Assembly (NCBI GenBank): GCA_026214975.1
Contig: JAOBSW010000827.1
Span: 28,708 to 92,707 of the forward strand
Length of the DNA: 64,000 nucleotides
From: Gentiana macrophylla
Lineage: Eukaryota; Streptophyta; Magnoliopsida; Gentianales; Gentianaceae
Direction of reading: 5' to 3'
A program made the position numbers and the translations under genes. Each line of letters starts with the position of its first letter. The stretch's first letter is position 1. A model generated the notes under the pieces. The model did not search any database, was not told where the DNA came from, and worked only from the letters and a program-made list of their open reading frames with translations. Below are positions 24,769-35,820 of this stretch, piece by piece.

Positions 24769-25484
24769 AGATTCAATTAACTCAATTTTAGTCATTTTAA
24801 CTTAACAACATTTCTTTAACGAAAAGATTGAAATAAAACCGATTACATAGTTTTGGCCAGTATTATATTTAGCCTAAAAACATTATAACAACTAAAAATA
24901 TAAAAACAAACATAAATACTTAAGAAAAGTTACCCGAATACGGTAGTTGATTCAGAAATCGTATTTTCCGGACATTACAACTTCTTTAGCAAAACCGACT
25001 TCCGAGATTTTCCCGAGCATTATAACGATGCTACATTATTACGGCGTAAGGCCTTATTTACAACTACTACTAAAAATTAAAAAAAAGAAAAGAGAAGAGA
25101 GGAGAATATATATATGATATTGTGTATATATATTTGGTACCCGTCTCTGTTTGCAATTGAGCTCTTTATATAGACAAAGCTCTCAAGGCCGGACGGTCCG
25201 GTATTAGGCCGGCTCGGTCCGGACTAATGATGATCCCCACTAACTTGATCACTCCAAAGCATATGCGTTGGAGATATTTATTTTATATATAATTATTAAA
25301 CTTCTAAAATTCATATCTCGAGTTACGGATCTCTAAAAATTGCAAACGAAATGCCAAAATTAAGATCTCGAGAAACTCTACAACTTTCATGAAGGACTCT
25401 TCTCCAGATAACGCTTTCTTGATAACCTCGTGTTCCTTCGAAGCTTTTACGGGATTTTTATTAATCCAAATCGATTAGCCACTT
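24769..25484. repeat. Inverted repeat, left arm
   Basis: Reverse-complement match of 27981-28692, from GATTCAATTAACTCAATTTT through the TATA/GC-palindrome region (25165-25215) to the word CGATTAGCCACTTGA at the inner end. The arms are about 0.7 kb with a spacer of 2.5 kb. Confidence 0.85.
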
Positions 25485-25749
25485 GACTGAGAATGAAATG
25501 CTTCTACTTTTTGCTTTGGCATTCGGTGTATTTGTTGATTGGGGTATATTGATTCAAAGGACAGTGTTGGAGTTTGCGATCACGAGAGGTAGTAAGGGGA
25601 AACCTATGCCCAATTCATGGATGATCTCACGTTTGTGTATTCTTTTGAATGGAGTAGAAGATTTGGAGACGGATGAAATTTTTCCGTCTAGAGATAGTCG
25701 GTTTGGTTTGCTACCGGTTGATACACCGGGTTGTTCGTCTACTATATAG
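25483..25749 (+). pseudogene. C-terminal fragment of a possible Athila-type env-like/plant transposon protein
   Basis: An 88-codon plus-strand frame starting immediately inside the inverted repeat. Its pattern of an isoleucine/leucine-rich stretch, then PNSWMISRLCILLNGVE, then an acidic and proline-containing tail, recalls the C-terminal part of the putative plant transposon protein domain found in third ORFs of Athila-like elements. This is recognition by eye only. It is truncated at the 5' side by the inverted-repeat junction, so it cannot be a complete gene. It is followed by a long AT-rich 3' region and a polypurine tract, as expected for the last ORF of a plus-strand Gypsy element. Confidence 0.35.
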
Positions 25750-27463
25750 AGAGTTGTTTGTTGGTGTTATTTAAGTTTTAATAAGTTAAGTTAAAATTAA
25801 GTTTGGAGTTAATTTAGTTAAGTTAAGTTTTTCTTTTTAAGTTTATAATAATGTATCTTGTTTAATATATATGTCCTAGATTTTTTTTGTTTGTTTTTTA
25901 TTTAATGATTTAATTAAGTATACGCTAAAATAAAATCAGAAAAATGACGTTAATAGATAATTTTAAATTTTATTTTCGAACCTACTTCTTTACTACTTAT
26001 TGAACATCGGGACGATGCCATTTTAAGTAAGTGGGGAGTAGAGTTAGGTTAGAAAATTCATTAAAATTTTACGAAAAAAAAAACAATAATTATATTATAT
26101 GTCTAATTTAGATTTTAATAAGATTTTAAGTTTATATAATTGAGTAATTAATAGTAGATATTGTTTTATAAAATTATATAAGTATGTTGATATTTATAAG
26201 TAAAATTTTTAGAATCATTGTCAATATGAATTATGAGTTTGGAATTGGATTAAGTTTATTGATTTTGGCACCACAAAAATATAACTATAGCCAAATAACC
26301 TACCTCACCTTGATTAGAGTGATCAAGACCTCACTCGAAATTGTCAATTGTGATTAAATAACCGAGCTTTAGCTATTTTGGTCTACATTTCCTTGAAATA
26401 CCATAAGTTTATACGCACTTATAAAAAGAGATGGAGACATAAAAGCTAAATTTTGGTATATGCTGAGATTGGAAAGATTAGATAAGTAGTAGTATATTCG
26501 ATCTTACCTCATGACACTTGCAACATAGCCGATTTTGGTAATAAGTTCGGATATATTAATATTCTATAAAAGAATTAAGAACGAAGCACCATATTTACAC
26601 AGAATTAATCAAATATCAGGTATCTTCCTTATCTGTGATTAACAACTTAAAAATAAAAATAACAAATCGGTTGTAGCTACCAATGATTGGAGTGAGTAGG
26701 GTATTATCACGAAATGTCCTATATCACTATGAGGTAATTAAGCTCCCGATTGCCTGATGATAAGTAGTCCAGCTAGGGTATTATCACGAAATGTCCTATT
26801 GCTGGGAATGAAGGCACAAGATAAAATGAAAGAGGAAAAGTTGAATCATAAGATCTCAGGAATTATTACAAGTTTAAGGAAACCGGACTTGTAATTTTCG
26901 ATCGAAAGAGTAGTACTCCGATCAATCTTGATGAAGCAATGCCTGTAAGTTTGATTTTCTACACACACTCACGCTTTTAGTTCTTAATCTTGAAAAAAAA
27001 AAAAAAAAAAAAACCAAGAAGAAGAAGAAGAGAGAAAATCAAAAAAAAAATTGTGTTATTAATCGATGATTATTTTTTATCAAGAATATGAAGATGTAGG
27101 TACGTACGACTTGCCTCTTTCTCTTTTTGATTTCCCTTTTTTCCGATTAACCAACATCTTGAACCTAAACTTTATAAGCCATTTTTGTCAACTACCTGAC
27201 CGAGTTTCCGATTCCAGAATTTCATAATAGTTGCGATTAAAAATAATTCTGAAATTTTATTTATACTTCTTAAGTATTACATATATAATTTTATCTAAAT
27301 AATATTTAATGTTTAAGTTATTTCAGTTATATACTCTTTCTGTCTTCTTAAGATTTTAAATTAAGATAGATAATATATTTATAATATTGACAATATAAAT
27401 TATAATCTGAAAAATTATATTATCTTTTATTACCGCTTATTTTTGCTCGAGGACGATCAAAAG
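25750..27463 (+). other. AT-rich 3' internal region of a plus-strand Gypsy fragment
   Basis: No supportable coding region. It contains a G-rich run (AAGTAAGTGGGGAG, near 26025) resembling a decayed polypurine tract, the inverted counterpart (26690-26830) of the 20850-21010 repeat, and a poly-A run at 26993-27012. Its position between a C-terminal ORF fragment and a polypurine tract plus LTR marks it as 3' untranslated element sequence. Confidence 0.55.
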
Positions 27464-27480
27464 CTAAGTGGGGAGTAATT
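27464..27480 (+). promoter_or_regulatory. Polypurine tract before LTR-C
   Basis: AAGTGGGGAGTAATT follows GAGGACGATCAAAAGCT and ends just before TGATGTATTA, the start of LTR-C. The minus-strand element has the corresponding wording (CAAAAGCTAAGTAGGGGG) before its 3' LTRs, which ties both to one family. Confidence 0.7.
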
Positions 27481-27980
27481 TGATGTATTATTTTTATATG
27501 ATTAAATATACGTTATATTATTATGTTTTATCAACGAATTCTATATAAAATATATGAAATTATGGTATAAAATGTTAGTCTTTATAATTTAGAGTATTTA
27601 GTAATAATAATAATAAAAAGTTGTAATTTTGTACCGATTTTAGTAAATCGGAGTGTCGTGTCAGATTTACGTGGGTATTTGTGGTATTTTATTGCAGATT
27701 TATAAACCAAGACCCCGAGAATCGACATATTGAAGTTTAATCATATCTCTGGAATGATTTAGAGAGTGCCACAAGTTTAAATGGTCAATTGAAAAGCTTA
27801 AGTGGATAAGTGGCCAACCAATCTGGATAAGTAATAATAGAGAAATATCTTCGACAAACGAATGGCTCATCAAAATGATATTTTCAGAAAAAGTGCTCTT
27901 CACAAAAGTTGTAGATTTTACCGAGAGTTTTCCAATGCAATTTAAATTATGAAGATTGGAGGTCTACAACTTAAACAGTG

Positions 27981-28692
27981 ATCAAGTGGCTAATCGATTT
28001 GGATTAATAAAATCCCGTAAAAGCTTTGAAGGAACACGAGGTTATCAAGAAAGCGTTATACGGAGAAGAGTCCTTCATGAAAGTTGTAGAGTTTCTCGAG
28101 ATCTTAATTTTGGCATTTCGTTTGCAATTTTAGAGATCCGAACTCGAGATATGAATTTTAGAAGTTTAATAATTATATATAAAAATAAATATCTCCAACG
28201 CACATCTTTGGAGTGATCAAGTTAGTGGGGATCATCATTAGTCCGGACCGAGCCGGCCTAATACCGGACAGTCCGGCCTTGAGAGCTTTGTCTATATAAA
28301 GAGCTCAATTGCAACAGAGACGGGTACCAAATATATATACACAATATCATATATATATTCTCCTCTCTTCTCTTTTTTTTTTTAATTTTTAGTAGTAGTT
28401 GTAAATAAGGCCTTACGCCGTAATAATGTAGCATCGTTATAATGCTCGGGAAAATCTCGGAAGTCGGTTTTGCTAAAGAAGTTGTAATGTCCGGAAAATA
28501 CGATTTCTGAATCAACTACCGTATTCGGGTAACTTTTCTTAAGTATTTATGTTTGTTTTTATATTTTTAGTTGTTATAATGTTTTTAGGCTAAATATAAT
28601 CATCGCCAAAACTATGTAATCGGTTTTATTTCAATCTTTTCGTTAAAGAAATGTTGTTAAGTTAAAATGACTAAAATTGAGTTAATTGAATC
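27981..28692. repeat. Inverted repeat, right arm
   Basis: Reverse-complement match of 24769-25484. It lies inside LTR-C and contains its promoter segment. Confidence 0.85.
28264..28300 (+). promoter_or_regulatory. Palindrome and TATA box of LTR-C
   Basis: CCGGACAGTCCGG (28264-28276) lies 16 bp upstream of TATATAAA (28293-28300). A second GC-rich word, GTCCGGACCGAGCCGGCC, lies just upstream at 28241-28258. The order and spacing match the other Gypsy LTRs here. Confidence 0.65.
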
Positions 28693-29658
28693 TTTTTCTA
28701 TTTTGATCGTATTCGTATTGACATATTTAATAGATCTGAGGAATTCATAATCTAATTATGAATTGACGCCTCGTAGTCAGGATATGAAATAAAAGATAGA
28801 AAAACCGGAGGGTAAAATTGGCCGTGTGAATAACGTGATAACGAAATCCGATTTCCTACCCGGGGGCAGATTTGTTTTGGGAGAAATGAATCTTATTATA
28901 ATTTGTACTCGAGATCATAATAATGTTAAATCATCAGTTTAATTGAAACTTAAACCGGAAAGTTGAATCGTCCGGCTTTGACAACCGGAGCCTTTAAAAT
29001 AAAATTGACCGTTTGTGAACGGAATGACTCCTTTTATCTAAAGGTAGATTTGTACTTCGGGACTGCTCGAGATTAATTCATTTACCGTAATGATTGTGGA
29101 CCTTGGGTGATGCAATGGACATATGACAATTTCATAAGCTCGTGTGAGGAGGAATTGTTTACCTCAGAGTGCACCGTTTCACTTACTCAATTGGACCTAA
29201 AATAAAAGGAGAGATCGAACACATTTCAATTAATCGAAAAGATCGTATAAACCAATTATATAAGTTTTGGTGATTCTATAAAATATACATTTAATATATT
29301 GGTATCTATATATTTATATCTATATATATACTTTGCAATTTATGTACATTTATATATATTTATATATCTATATATATTATATTAGAATAACTTTCAAATT
29401 ACATATTTATTTTATGTTAACTAGAATAGTAGTGATACGTGTTATAAAATTGCGATTTAGATCGAGTTAATAATGGCTCTTTGGTGTTTAACCACACGTA
29501 AAAGAAATTACCAAGTTCCTGTGGATACGATACTCTGATTCACCATACTAGCACTACAATTTGACCCGGTACACTGCCGGTTAGGATCGTTTAACCCAGG
29601 AAACGTAATGTCAGCTTTCTGGCGCCGTTTCCAAGGTAAGGTTTAGGCGGGACCAGCA

Positions 29659-31168
29659 TTTTAGGAGTAAAAGGGAAGGATAGTACCCGTCATTGACTAC
29701 ATTTATAGTCTATAGACAGACTTTACCGTGCTTCTGTTTTTAAGGCACTGGTGGTGGGTCATCCTCACGCACTGCATCCTTCTTCAATACTGGTTTCCAA
29801 CAGAGGTTAGACAATTTCCACCAATCCACACGATTCTTGAACTTTTCCTTTGATTTTCGAGCTTTCGGTTTGCGAGCCTTCATATTATTGCTAAAGTCAT
29901 CTTCTTCAATTACCTGCGTGTTAGTACAATCCACAACAAGGGGACACAAAGTGTCTACACAAGAACTAGATTCTAGTGTAATGCATGGATATTTCAATGA
30001 AATGTAAATGTTGAAAACAACGCTCTCATGATTAACTCCCAAACTAAACTCTCCCTTACAAACATCGATGAAAGGGATATTAATATTTAAGCACCGAAAA
30101 GTGTCGAGAAAACATGCATACTTCTCATAGTTAAACGAAGATGGTAAAGCTTCCTTGAATGATTGTGCCTTTTGAGGACATTGTGTGTCATCATTCAGTA
30201 CCTTTTTCTTCAAAATATGCAGTGGATGTGGTGTTGTCCTATCTGGTTGAACCGAGATGAATTTGGATTGAGCCGGATAAGGTTCGGTTTGAAATGGCCC
30301 TTTAGATTCCATATTCTTCTTATATTTACCATCTAAATCATCCTCTACTTCATTATTCCCGAATTTTTCTAATCCATTACTTCCACAGATCCTTCCACTT
30401 ACGGTAATATGACATTTACCCCACTCAGATTTCTTCGATATTACTTGGCAATCCTTCCGAGGGTTTCTTGTTTTTACGTTCTACTTCTACTCAAATGATA
30501 TTCCAAATTCCGTAATGAAGCTTCTACAATTCTCATTACGGTATCATGTCCACTTATAGATGTTTTCAACGTACTCATATCCTTAGTGATTTGCACTATA
30601 GAAGTCATCATGGTTTCCATATTTTGAGCTTGAGTTGACATCATACCCATCAGATTTTCGATTAATTTCTCCCATTTATCAACTCTTTGAGTTGAGTTGA
30701 ACTTTGGGTGACTGGTATGCTTTGAGTGGTATATTGTGGATACGATCTAGGTAATGATTGTAGATTCTGATTCGAGGTATCTCCTTGATAAACTAGATTT
30801 GGATTCTTATATTGAACTGGATACGGTGGTTGTCCTTGCTTACTAGGGTTTTCAGACCAACGAAAAGTAGGGTGATCTCTTCTAATAGCATTAAACGAGT
30901 TTGAATATGCATTGTTCAAATTCCTATCTTTGTAAAAAACTCACCTTTTCCTTGAATATCCTTTTGGTTCTTCCATCCCTAATGACACATTATCATGATT
31001 TGAGTAGTCATTTGGTATGATATTTTCTGAGTTTACATTTTTACTGGCTAATAAGCCGTCAAATTTCCTACTCAAATTCTCCAAGTGTGCTAGAACTTCC
31101 GCATTCGATGTATATTCTCCTGCAAAAGCTACTTTTCTTGTGCTAGAACCGGTTTCCCACATACGATT
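29659..31168 (-). pseudogene. gag: Broken second copy of the Gypsy gag (G1)
   Basis: Colinear with 32932-34510 of the main gag. The longest surviving frame (30312-29740, 190 codons) is the C-terminal part, ending DDPPPVP just like the main copy. Other fragments survive at 30919-30662 (a segment rich in Q, P and N) and 31162-30941 (MWETGSSTRKVAFAGE). Frameshifts separate them, and about 20 codons present in the main copy are deleted near 30125-30140. At 31168-31171 the minus-strand similarity stops inside the word following GTTTCCCACAT and plus-strand leader sequence begins. A rearranged duplicate, not functional. Confidence 0.85.
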
Positions 31169-31170
31169 AT

Positions 31171-32309
31171 TCTTATCACATTTCTATTTTTATTTTCCGT
31201 TGGTATCTACCTTCTTTTAGTTACCAATTTTCTTCTTCTACCAAATTCGAGTTATTTTCTATTTTCGATAGTAGAAAGTAAACGTGGTCATAACAGCCGA
31301 GGATAAGTCAATACATTTCTCAATCTCATTTGTATTTTTATTTTCATTGGTACCTACCTATTTGGTAAGATATCAATTTTTTTTATAAAAATACTCGATA
31401 AATACCGAGTGGCTTCGGTAATTACCGAGAGAGAGAGAGAAAAAAAAAATAATAAAAAAAAACCGAAAAAAAAAATAAAAAAAAATAAAAAAAAACACTC
31501 GGTAAATATCGAGTGGATTCGGTAATTACCGAGGAGAAAAAAATGTGGTTTTTTTATCGATTTCGTGTTATTTTCTATTCGATATTTTCTATTCCACAAG
31601 AATTGTCAAATCGAGTTACTGAAAATGGCGAAACCGTTGGTGAAAACACTGAACAAGGGATTGCTCATGCTCAAGGGTATGGCCAAAACCTTAATCGAAT
31701 TTACCTCAACCTAATAACGAATCGAATAATAGAAATAATCGAATCGGAATAAGCATAATCGTAATAATCGAAACCCATTTAACCCGAGACCTATATGTGA
31801 TCGATTGTAGAAGGTACCAGATTAATAATCCAATTCGTTTACCCAATAAAGGAGCAAATAATTTGAAATAAAATCTCATCTTTTGGTTTAATTGAAACAA
31901 GAGCCCAATTTCTATGAGAAGATGATGAGGATCCACATCATCACCTCTATCTTTTAGAAGAATTGTGTAATCTGACCAAAAGTCATGGTGCTCATCGGGA
32001 ATTAACGAGGATGTCTATGTTTCCTTTTTCTTTAAAAGGAAGAGCACGAGATTGGTTTTTGTCACTTCCACATCATTCATTGACTAGTTGGGAAGAGATT
32101 CAATCCGAGTTCTTAAAGCAATATTTTACTCCTGGTAGAAAATTGGAATTAATAGTCGAAATTGCCAACTTTAAACAAGGATCTGAAGAAATGTTTGAGA
32201 ATGCTTGGGAAAGGTTTAAAAAGTTATTAAGAGCTTGTCCCGATCATGGTTATTCCTTAGATATGCAAATCCAACTTTTCTGTCGTAAATTAAGGAAAGA
32301 CTCACGTGC
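31171..32309 (+). pseudogene. gag: Inverted copy of Gypsy leader and gag N-terminal half
   Basis: Reverse complement of 34594-35715. It contains the leader with its homopurine/homopyrimidine run (31430-31497), the gag ATG (31625) and the Retrotrans_gag core in the open frame 31963-32346, including GRARDWFLSLPHHS and EEIQSEFLKQYFTPGRK. The open frame has no ATG at its start, and a frameshift separates it from the 31625 ATG. The copy ends abruptly at 32309 in the word CACGTGC and then runs into unrelated sequence, adding about 12 non-gag codons. It is a truncated, inverted duplicate and unlikely to make a working capsid protein. Confidence 0.85.
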
Positions 32310-32931
32310 GGTGGGTCAAAGTTATGACCATTGTGTGTGCAAATAAAATAAAAGTGTGTGGAGTGTAACAATGTAATGCAAAAGGGTAGATAAACACACC
32401 ACATAAACTTTTATTGATTTAAAACACACAATATTCCACAGTAGTTGAACTAATACATGTCACACATTATTTGAAATTTAAAACAGACTAGATCATGAAA
32501 TGTAACGTATGGCAAAGTATTAACTCTGAGTCTTTTATACCCAGATCCTCAAGGGTTATTTCAAATTGTTCTAACAATCTAAGTCTAAGAAATGATGCAT
32601 TTGAATTTTTCTCTTTTCTCCCTCGGGATTTTCGGATAACCACCTAATCGTTCCCGTTATAATGACATTCAAACATTCATCCTAAGACTTGGTGAAACAA
32701 AATGAAAATCAATCCTAAGTATTCGCAAAGTATCATCCAAAGTATGAGTAATTATTATATTTAACATTTTTGCGGGCTGCCTCCCGGTAGCGCTTTTGGT
32801 TAACGTCGTTTGCTCGACCAAAATGATAATGATTAACTAATATAATATACTAAACAAAACGGGATACTTCTAACAATTACTCACAAAAACACGTAACAAT
32901 TAAGCACATAATCCACTAAAAATAAATGCTT
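32310..32931. other. Spacer between inverted gag copies, Gypsy post-gag non-coding sequence
   Basis: No credible coding region. It contains the word GCGGGCTGCCTCCCGGTAGC near 32773, which I recall as characteristic of internal regions of Athila/Tat-type elements. A small inverted repeat, GGTCA/TGACC, lies at 32314-32330. This is the loop between the oppositely oriented gag copies. Confidence 0.55.
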
Positions 32932-33009
32932 AAGGAGTAAAAAGGAAGGATAGTACCCGTCATTGACTACATTTATAGTCTATAGCTAGACTTTACCGTG
33001 CTTCAGTTT

Positions 33010-35289
33010 TTAAGGCACTGGTGGTGGGTCATCCTCACGCACCGCATCCTTCTTTAACACCGGTCTCCAACAGAGGTTAGACATTTTCCACCAATCCAAA
33101 CGATTCTTGACCTTTTCCTTTAATTCTCGAGTTTTCGGTTTACGAGCTTTCACATTATTGCTGGAGTCATCTTCTTCAATTACCTGCGTGTTAGTACGAT
33201 CCACAACAAGGGAACACAAAGTGTCTACACAAGAACTAGATTCTAGTGTAATGTATGGATATTTCAATGAATTGTAAATGTTGAAGATAACGCTCTCATG
33301 ATTAACTCCCAAACTAAACTCTCCCTTACAAACATCGATGAAAGGGGTATTAATAGTTAAGTGCCGAAAAGTGTCAATAAAACATGCATACTTATTATTC
33401 AACTTCATCTTTTTCATTTCATTTCTCGGGGAATGGGGGAGTAATTCAAGATCAGTAGGGTTAGAATGAATACCTCCCTTACCCTTGTCGTTAGATGAAG
33501 ATGGTAAAGCTTCCTTGAATGATTGTGCCTTTTCAGGACATTGTGTGTCATCATTCAGTACCTTTTTCTTCAAAATATGCAGTGGATGTGGTGATGCCCT
33601 TCCAGGTTGAATCGAGGTGAATTTAGGTTGAGCCGGATAAAGTTCGGTTTGAAATGGCCCTTTAGATTCCATATTCTTCTCATCATTATTCCCGAATTTT
33701 TCTAATCCATTACTTCCACAGATCCTTCCACTTCTGGTAATAACAGCATTTACCCCACTCAGATTTCTTTCGATATTACTTGGCAATCCTTCTGAGGGTT
33801 TACTGTTTTTACGTTCTACTTCTCTACTCAAATGATATTCCAGATTCCTCAATGAAGCTTCTATAATTCTTATTCTGGTATCATGTCTACTCATAGATGT
33901 TTTCAACGTACTCATATCCTTAGTGACTGTACCTATAGAAGTCATCATGTTTTCCATATTTTGAGCTTGAGTTGACATCATACCCATCAGATTTTCGATT
34001 AATTTCTCCCATTTATCAACTCCTTCAGGTTGGGTTGAACTCTGAGTTACTGGTATGCTTTGAGTGGTATGTTGTGGATACGGTTTAGGTAATGATTGTA
34101 GATTTTGATTCGTGGTATCTCCTTGATAACCTTGATATGGATTCTTATATTGAACTGGATACAGTGGTTGTCCTGGCTTACTAGGGGTTTCAGACCAACG
34201 AAAAGTAGGGTGATCTCTTCTAAAAGCATTAAACGAGTTTGAATACGCGTCGTTCAAATTCCTATGCTGTTTTAAAAAACTCACCTTTTCCCTTGAATAG
34301 CCTTCTGGTTCTTCCATCCCTAATGACACATTATCATGATTTGAGTAGTCATTCGATATGACATTTTCTGAGTTTATCGTTTTACTGGCTAATAAGCCGT
34401 CAAATTTCCTACTCAAATTCTCCAAGTGTGCTAGGACTTCTGTATTCGATGTACTTTCTCCTGCAAAGGCTACTTTTCTTGTGCTAGAACCGGTTTCCCA
34501 CATTCTGTTATTTTTGGAAATCTTTTCTATAGCATCGTAAACTATTTGAGTTTCACTCATCATTAACGAACCACCACATGCATGATCTATATCTGCACGT
34601 GAATCTTTCCTTAATTTACGACAGAAAAGCTGGATTTGCATATCTAAGGAATAACCATGATGGGGACAAGCTCTTAATAATTTTTTAAACCTTTCCCAAG
34701 AATTCTCAAACGTTTCTTCAGATCCTTGTTTAAAGTTGGCAATTTCGACTATTAATTCCAATTTTCTACCAGGAGTAAAATATTGCTTTAAGAACTCGGA
34801 TTGAATCTCCTCCCAACTAGTCAATGAATGATGTGGGAGTGACAAAAACCAATCTCGTGCTCTTCCTTTTAAAGAAAAAGGAAACATAGACATCCTCGTT
34901 AATTCCCGATGAGCACCATGACTTTTGGCTGTATTACACAATTCTTCGAAAAGATAGAGGTGATGATGTGGATCCTCATCATCTTCTCCTAGAAATTGGG
35001 CTCTTGTGTCAATTAAACCAAAAAGATGAGATTTTATTTCGAAATTATTTGCTCCTTTATTGGGTAAACGAATTGGATTATTAATCTGGTACCTTCTTAC
35101 GGTCTGATCACATATAGGTCTCGGGTTAAGGCTGGTTTCGATTATTACGATTATGCTTATTCCGATTCGATTATTTCTATTATTACGATTACGTTATTAG
35201 GTTGAGGTAAATTCGATTAAGGTTTTGGCCATACCCTTGAGCATGAGTAATCCCTTGTTCAGGAGTGTTTCACCAACGGTTTCGGCCAT
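33010..35289 (-). CDS. gag: Gypsy gag polyprotein, protease core missing, N-terminus frameshifted
   Basis: An open minus-strand frame runs from about 35190 to the stop at 33010, roughly 725 codons. A likely ATG at 35289 is in another frame, so one frameshift lies near 35200-35260. Features in order are an N/R-rich N-terminus; the Retrotrans_gag core (GRARDWFLSLPHHSLTSW, then EFLKQYFTPGRK, then FKKLLRACPHHG); an SMM/ETQ stretch; a Q/P/N-rich linker; an AVITRSG word typical of Athila-like Gag-Pro junctions; and a C-terminal part ending DDPPPVP. INTPFIDV is followed directly by CKGEFSLGVNHE, where related elements encode the aspartic protease, and I see no D-S/T-G. No zinc knuckle is visible. 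It should act as a capsid-type protein only; partner enzymes must come from elsewhere. Confidence 0.78.
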
Positions 35290-35715
35290 TTTAAGTAACT
35301 TTCGATTTGACAATTCTTGTGGAATAGAAAAAAATCGAATAGAAAATAACACGAAATCGATAAAACCACACATTTTTTTTCGCTCGGTAATTACGAATCC
35401 ACTCGATATTTACCGTAGTTTTTTTTTTTTTTTTTTTTTTTTTTTTCTCTCTCTCTCTCTCGGTAATTACGAAGCCACTCGGTATTTATCGAGTATTTTA
35501 TAAAAAAATTGATATCTTACCAAATAGGTAGGTACCAATGAAAATAAAAATACAAATGAGATTGAGAAATGTATTGACTTATCCTCAATTTGTTATGACC
35601 ACGTTTACTTTCTACTATCGAAAATAGAAAATAACTCGAATTTAATAGAAGAAGAAAATTGGTAACTAAAAGAAGGTAGATACCAACGGAAAATAAAAAT
35701 AGAAATGTGATAAGA
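34594..35715. repeat. Inverted repeat partner of 31171-32309
   Basis: Minus-strand leader and gag N-terminal half whose reverse complement is found at 31171-32309 over 1.1 kb with modest divergence. The spacer is 2.3 kb. It overlaps the main gag gene. Confidence 0.85.
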
Positions 35716-35796
35716 AGAGTGTTGACTTATCCTCGAGAATTTTGAGCTAATACAAGTAGTAACCCTAGACACAAAGAAAGAAATTAGCGACGTTTT
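35290..35796 (-). other. Gypsy leader between primer site and gag
   Basis: Non-coding leader with a long T run and (CT)n tract (about 35418-35461) and two copies of a CGGTAATTAC...CACTCG word flanking it. The arrangement is mirrored in the inverted copy at 31171-31620. Confidence 0.7.
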
Positions 35797-35812
35797 CCCG
35801 GCAGCGGCGCCA
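35797..35812 (-). promoter_or_regulatory. Primer binding site of the Gypsy element
   Basis: Minus strand TGGCGCCGCTGCCGGG, 8 bases after the LTR end at 35821. It resembles the TGGCGCCGTTGCCGGGG primer sites of Athila/Tat elements, thought to pair with tRNA-Asp. This fixes the element orientation. Confidence 0.8.
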
Positions 35813-35820
35813 AAAATCTT

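Larger units (their letters stand above)
23674..25484 (-). repeat. Diverged Gypsy LTR fragment (LTR-E), inner part inverted relative to LTR-C
   Basis: The start (GATGACAAACCCTCTGTATTGGAAACGG region) loosely resembles LTR outer ends elsewhere. Bases 24769-25484 are the inverted counterpart of 27981-28692 in LTR-C, including TATA and GC palindromes. The centre is dominated by TA microsatellites (24030-24530). A segment near 24570-24760 is a diverged duplicate of 24925-25110. The outer boundary is uncertain. Confidence 0.6.
27481..29658 (+). repeat. Plus-strand Gypsy LTR (LTR-C)
   Basis: About 2.2 kb from TGATGTATTA to GGGACCAGCA. The end region (29580-29650) is the reverse complement of the outer end of LTR-A, sharing GCCGGTTAGGATC and CGCCGTTTCCAAGG. 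Large parts match LTR-A/D and LTR-E in inverted orientation. It abuts the minus-strand gag fragment at 29659, so orientation flips abruptly here. No plus-strand partner LTR is present to the left, so the plus-strand element is incomplete. Confidence 0.8.

Noticed and set aside
26993..27012. Poly-A run as evidence of a LINE or SINE tail
   Set aside because: No target duplication, no Pol III boxes and no upstream LINE sequence; it lies within Gypsy 3' untranslated sequence.
27956..28216. 86-codon frame within LTR-C
   Set aside because: Inside an LTR promoter-proximal region and mirrored by the inverted LTR-E; chance frame.
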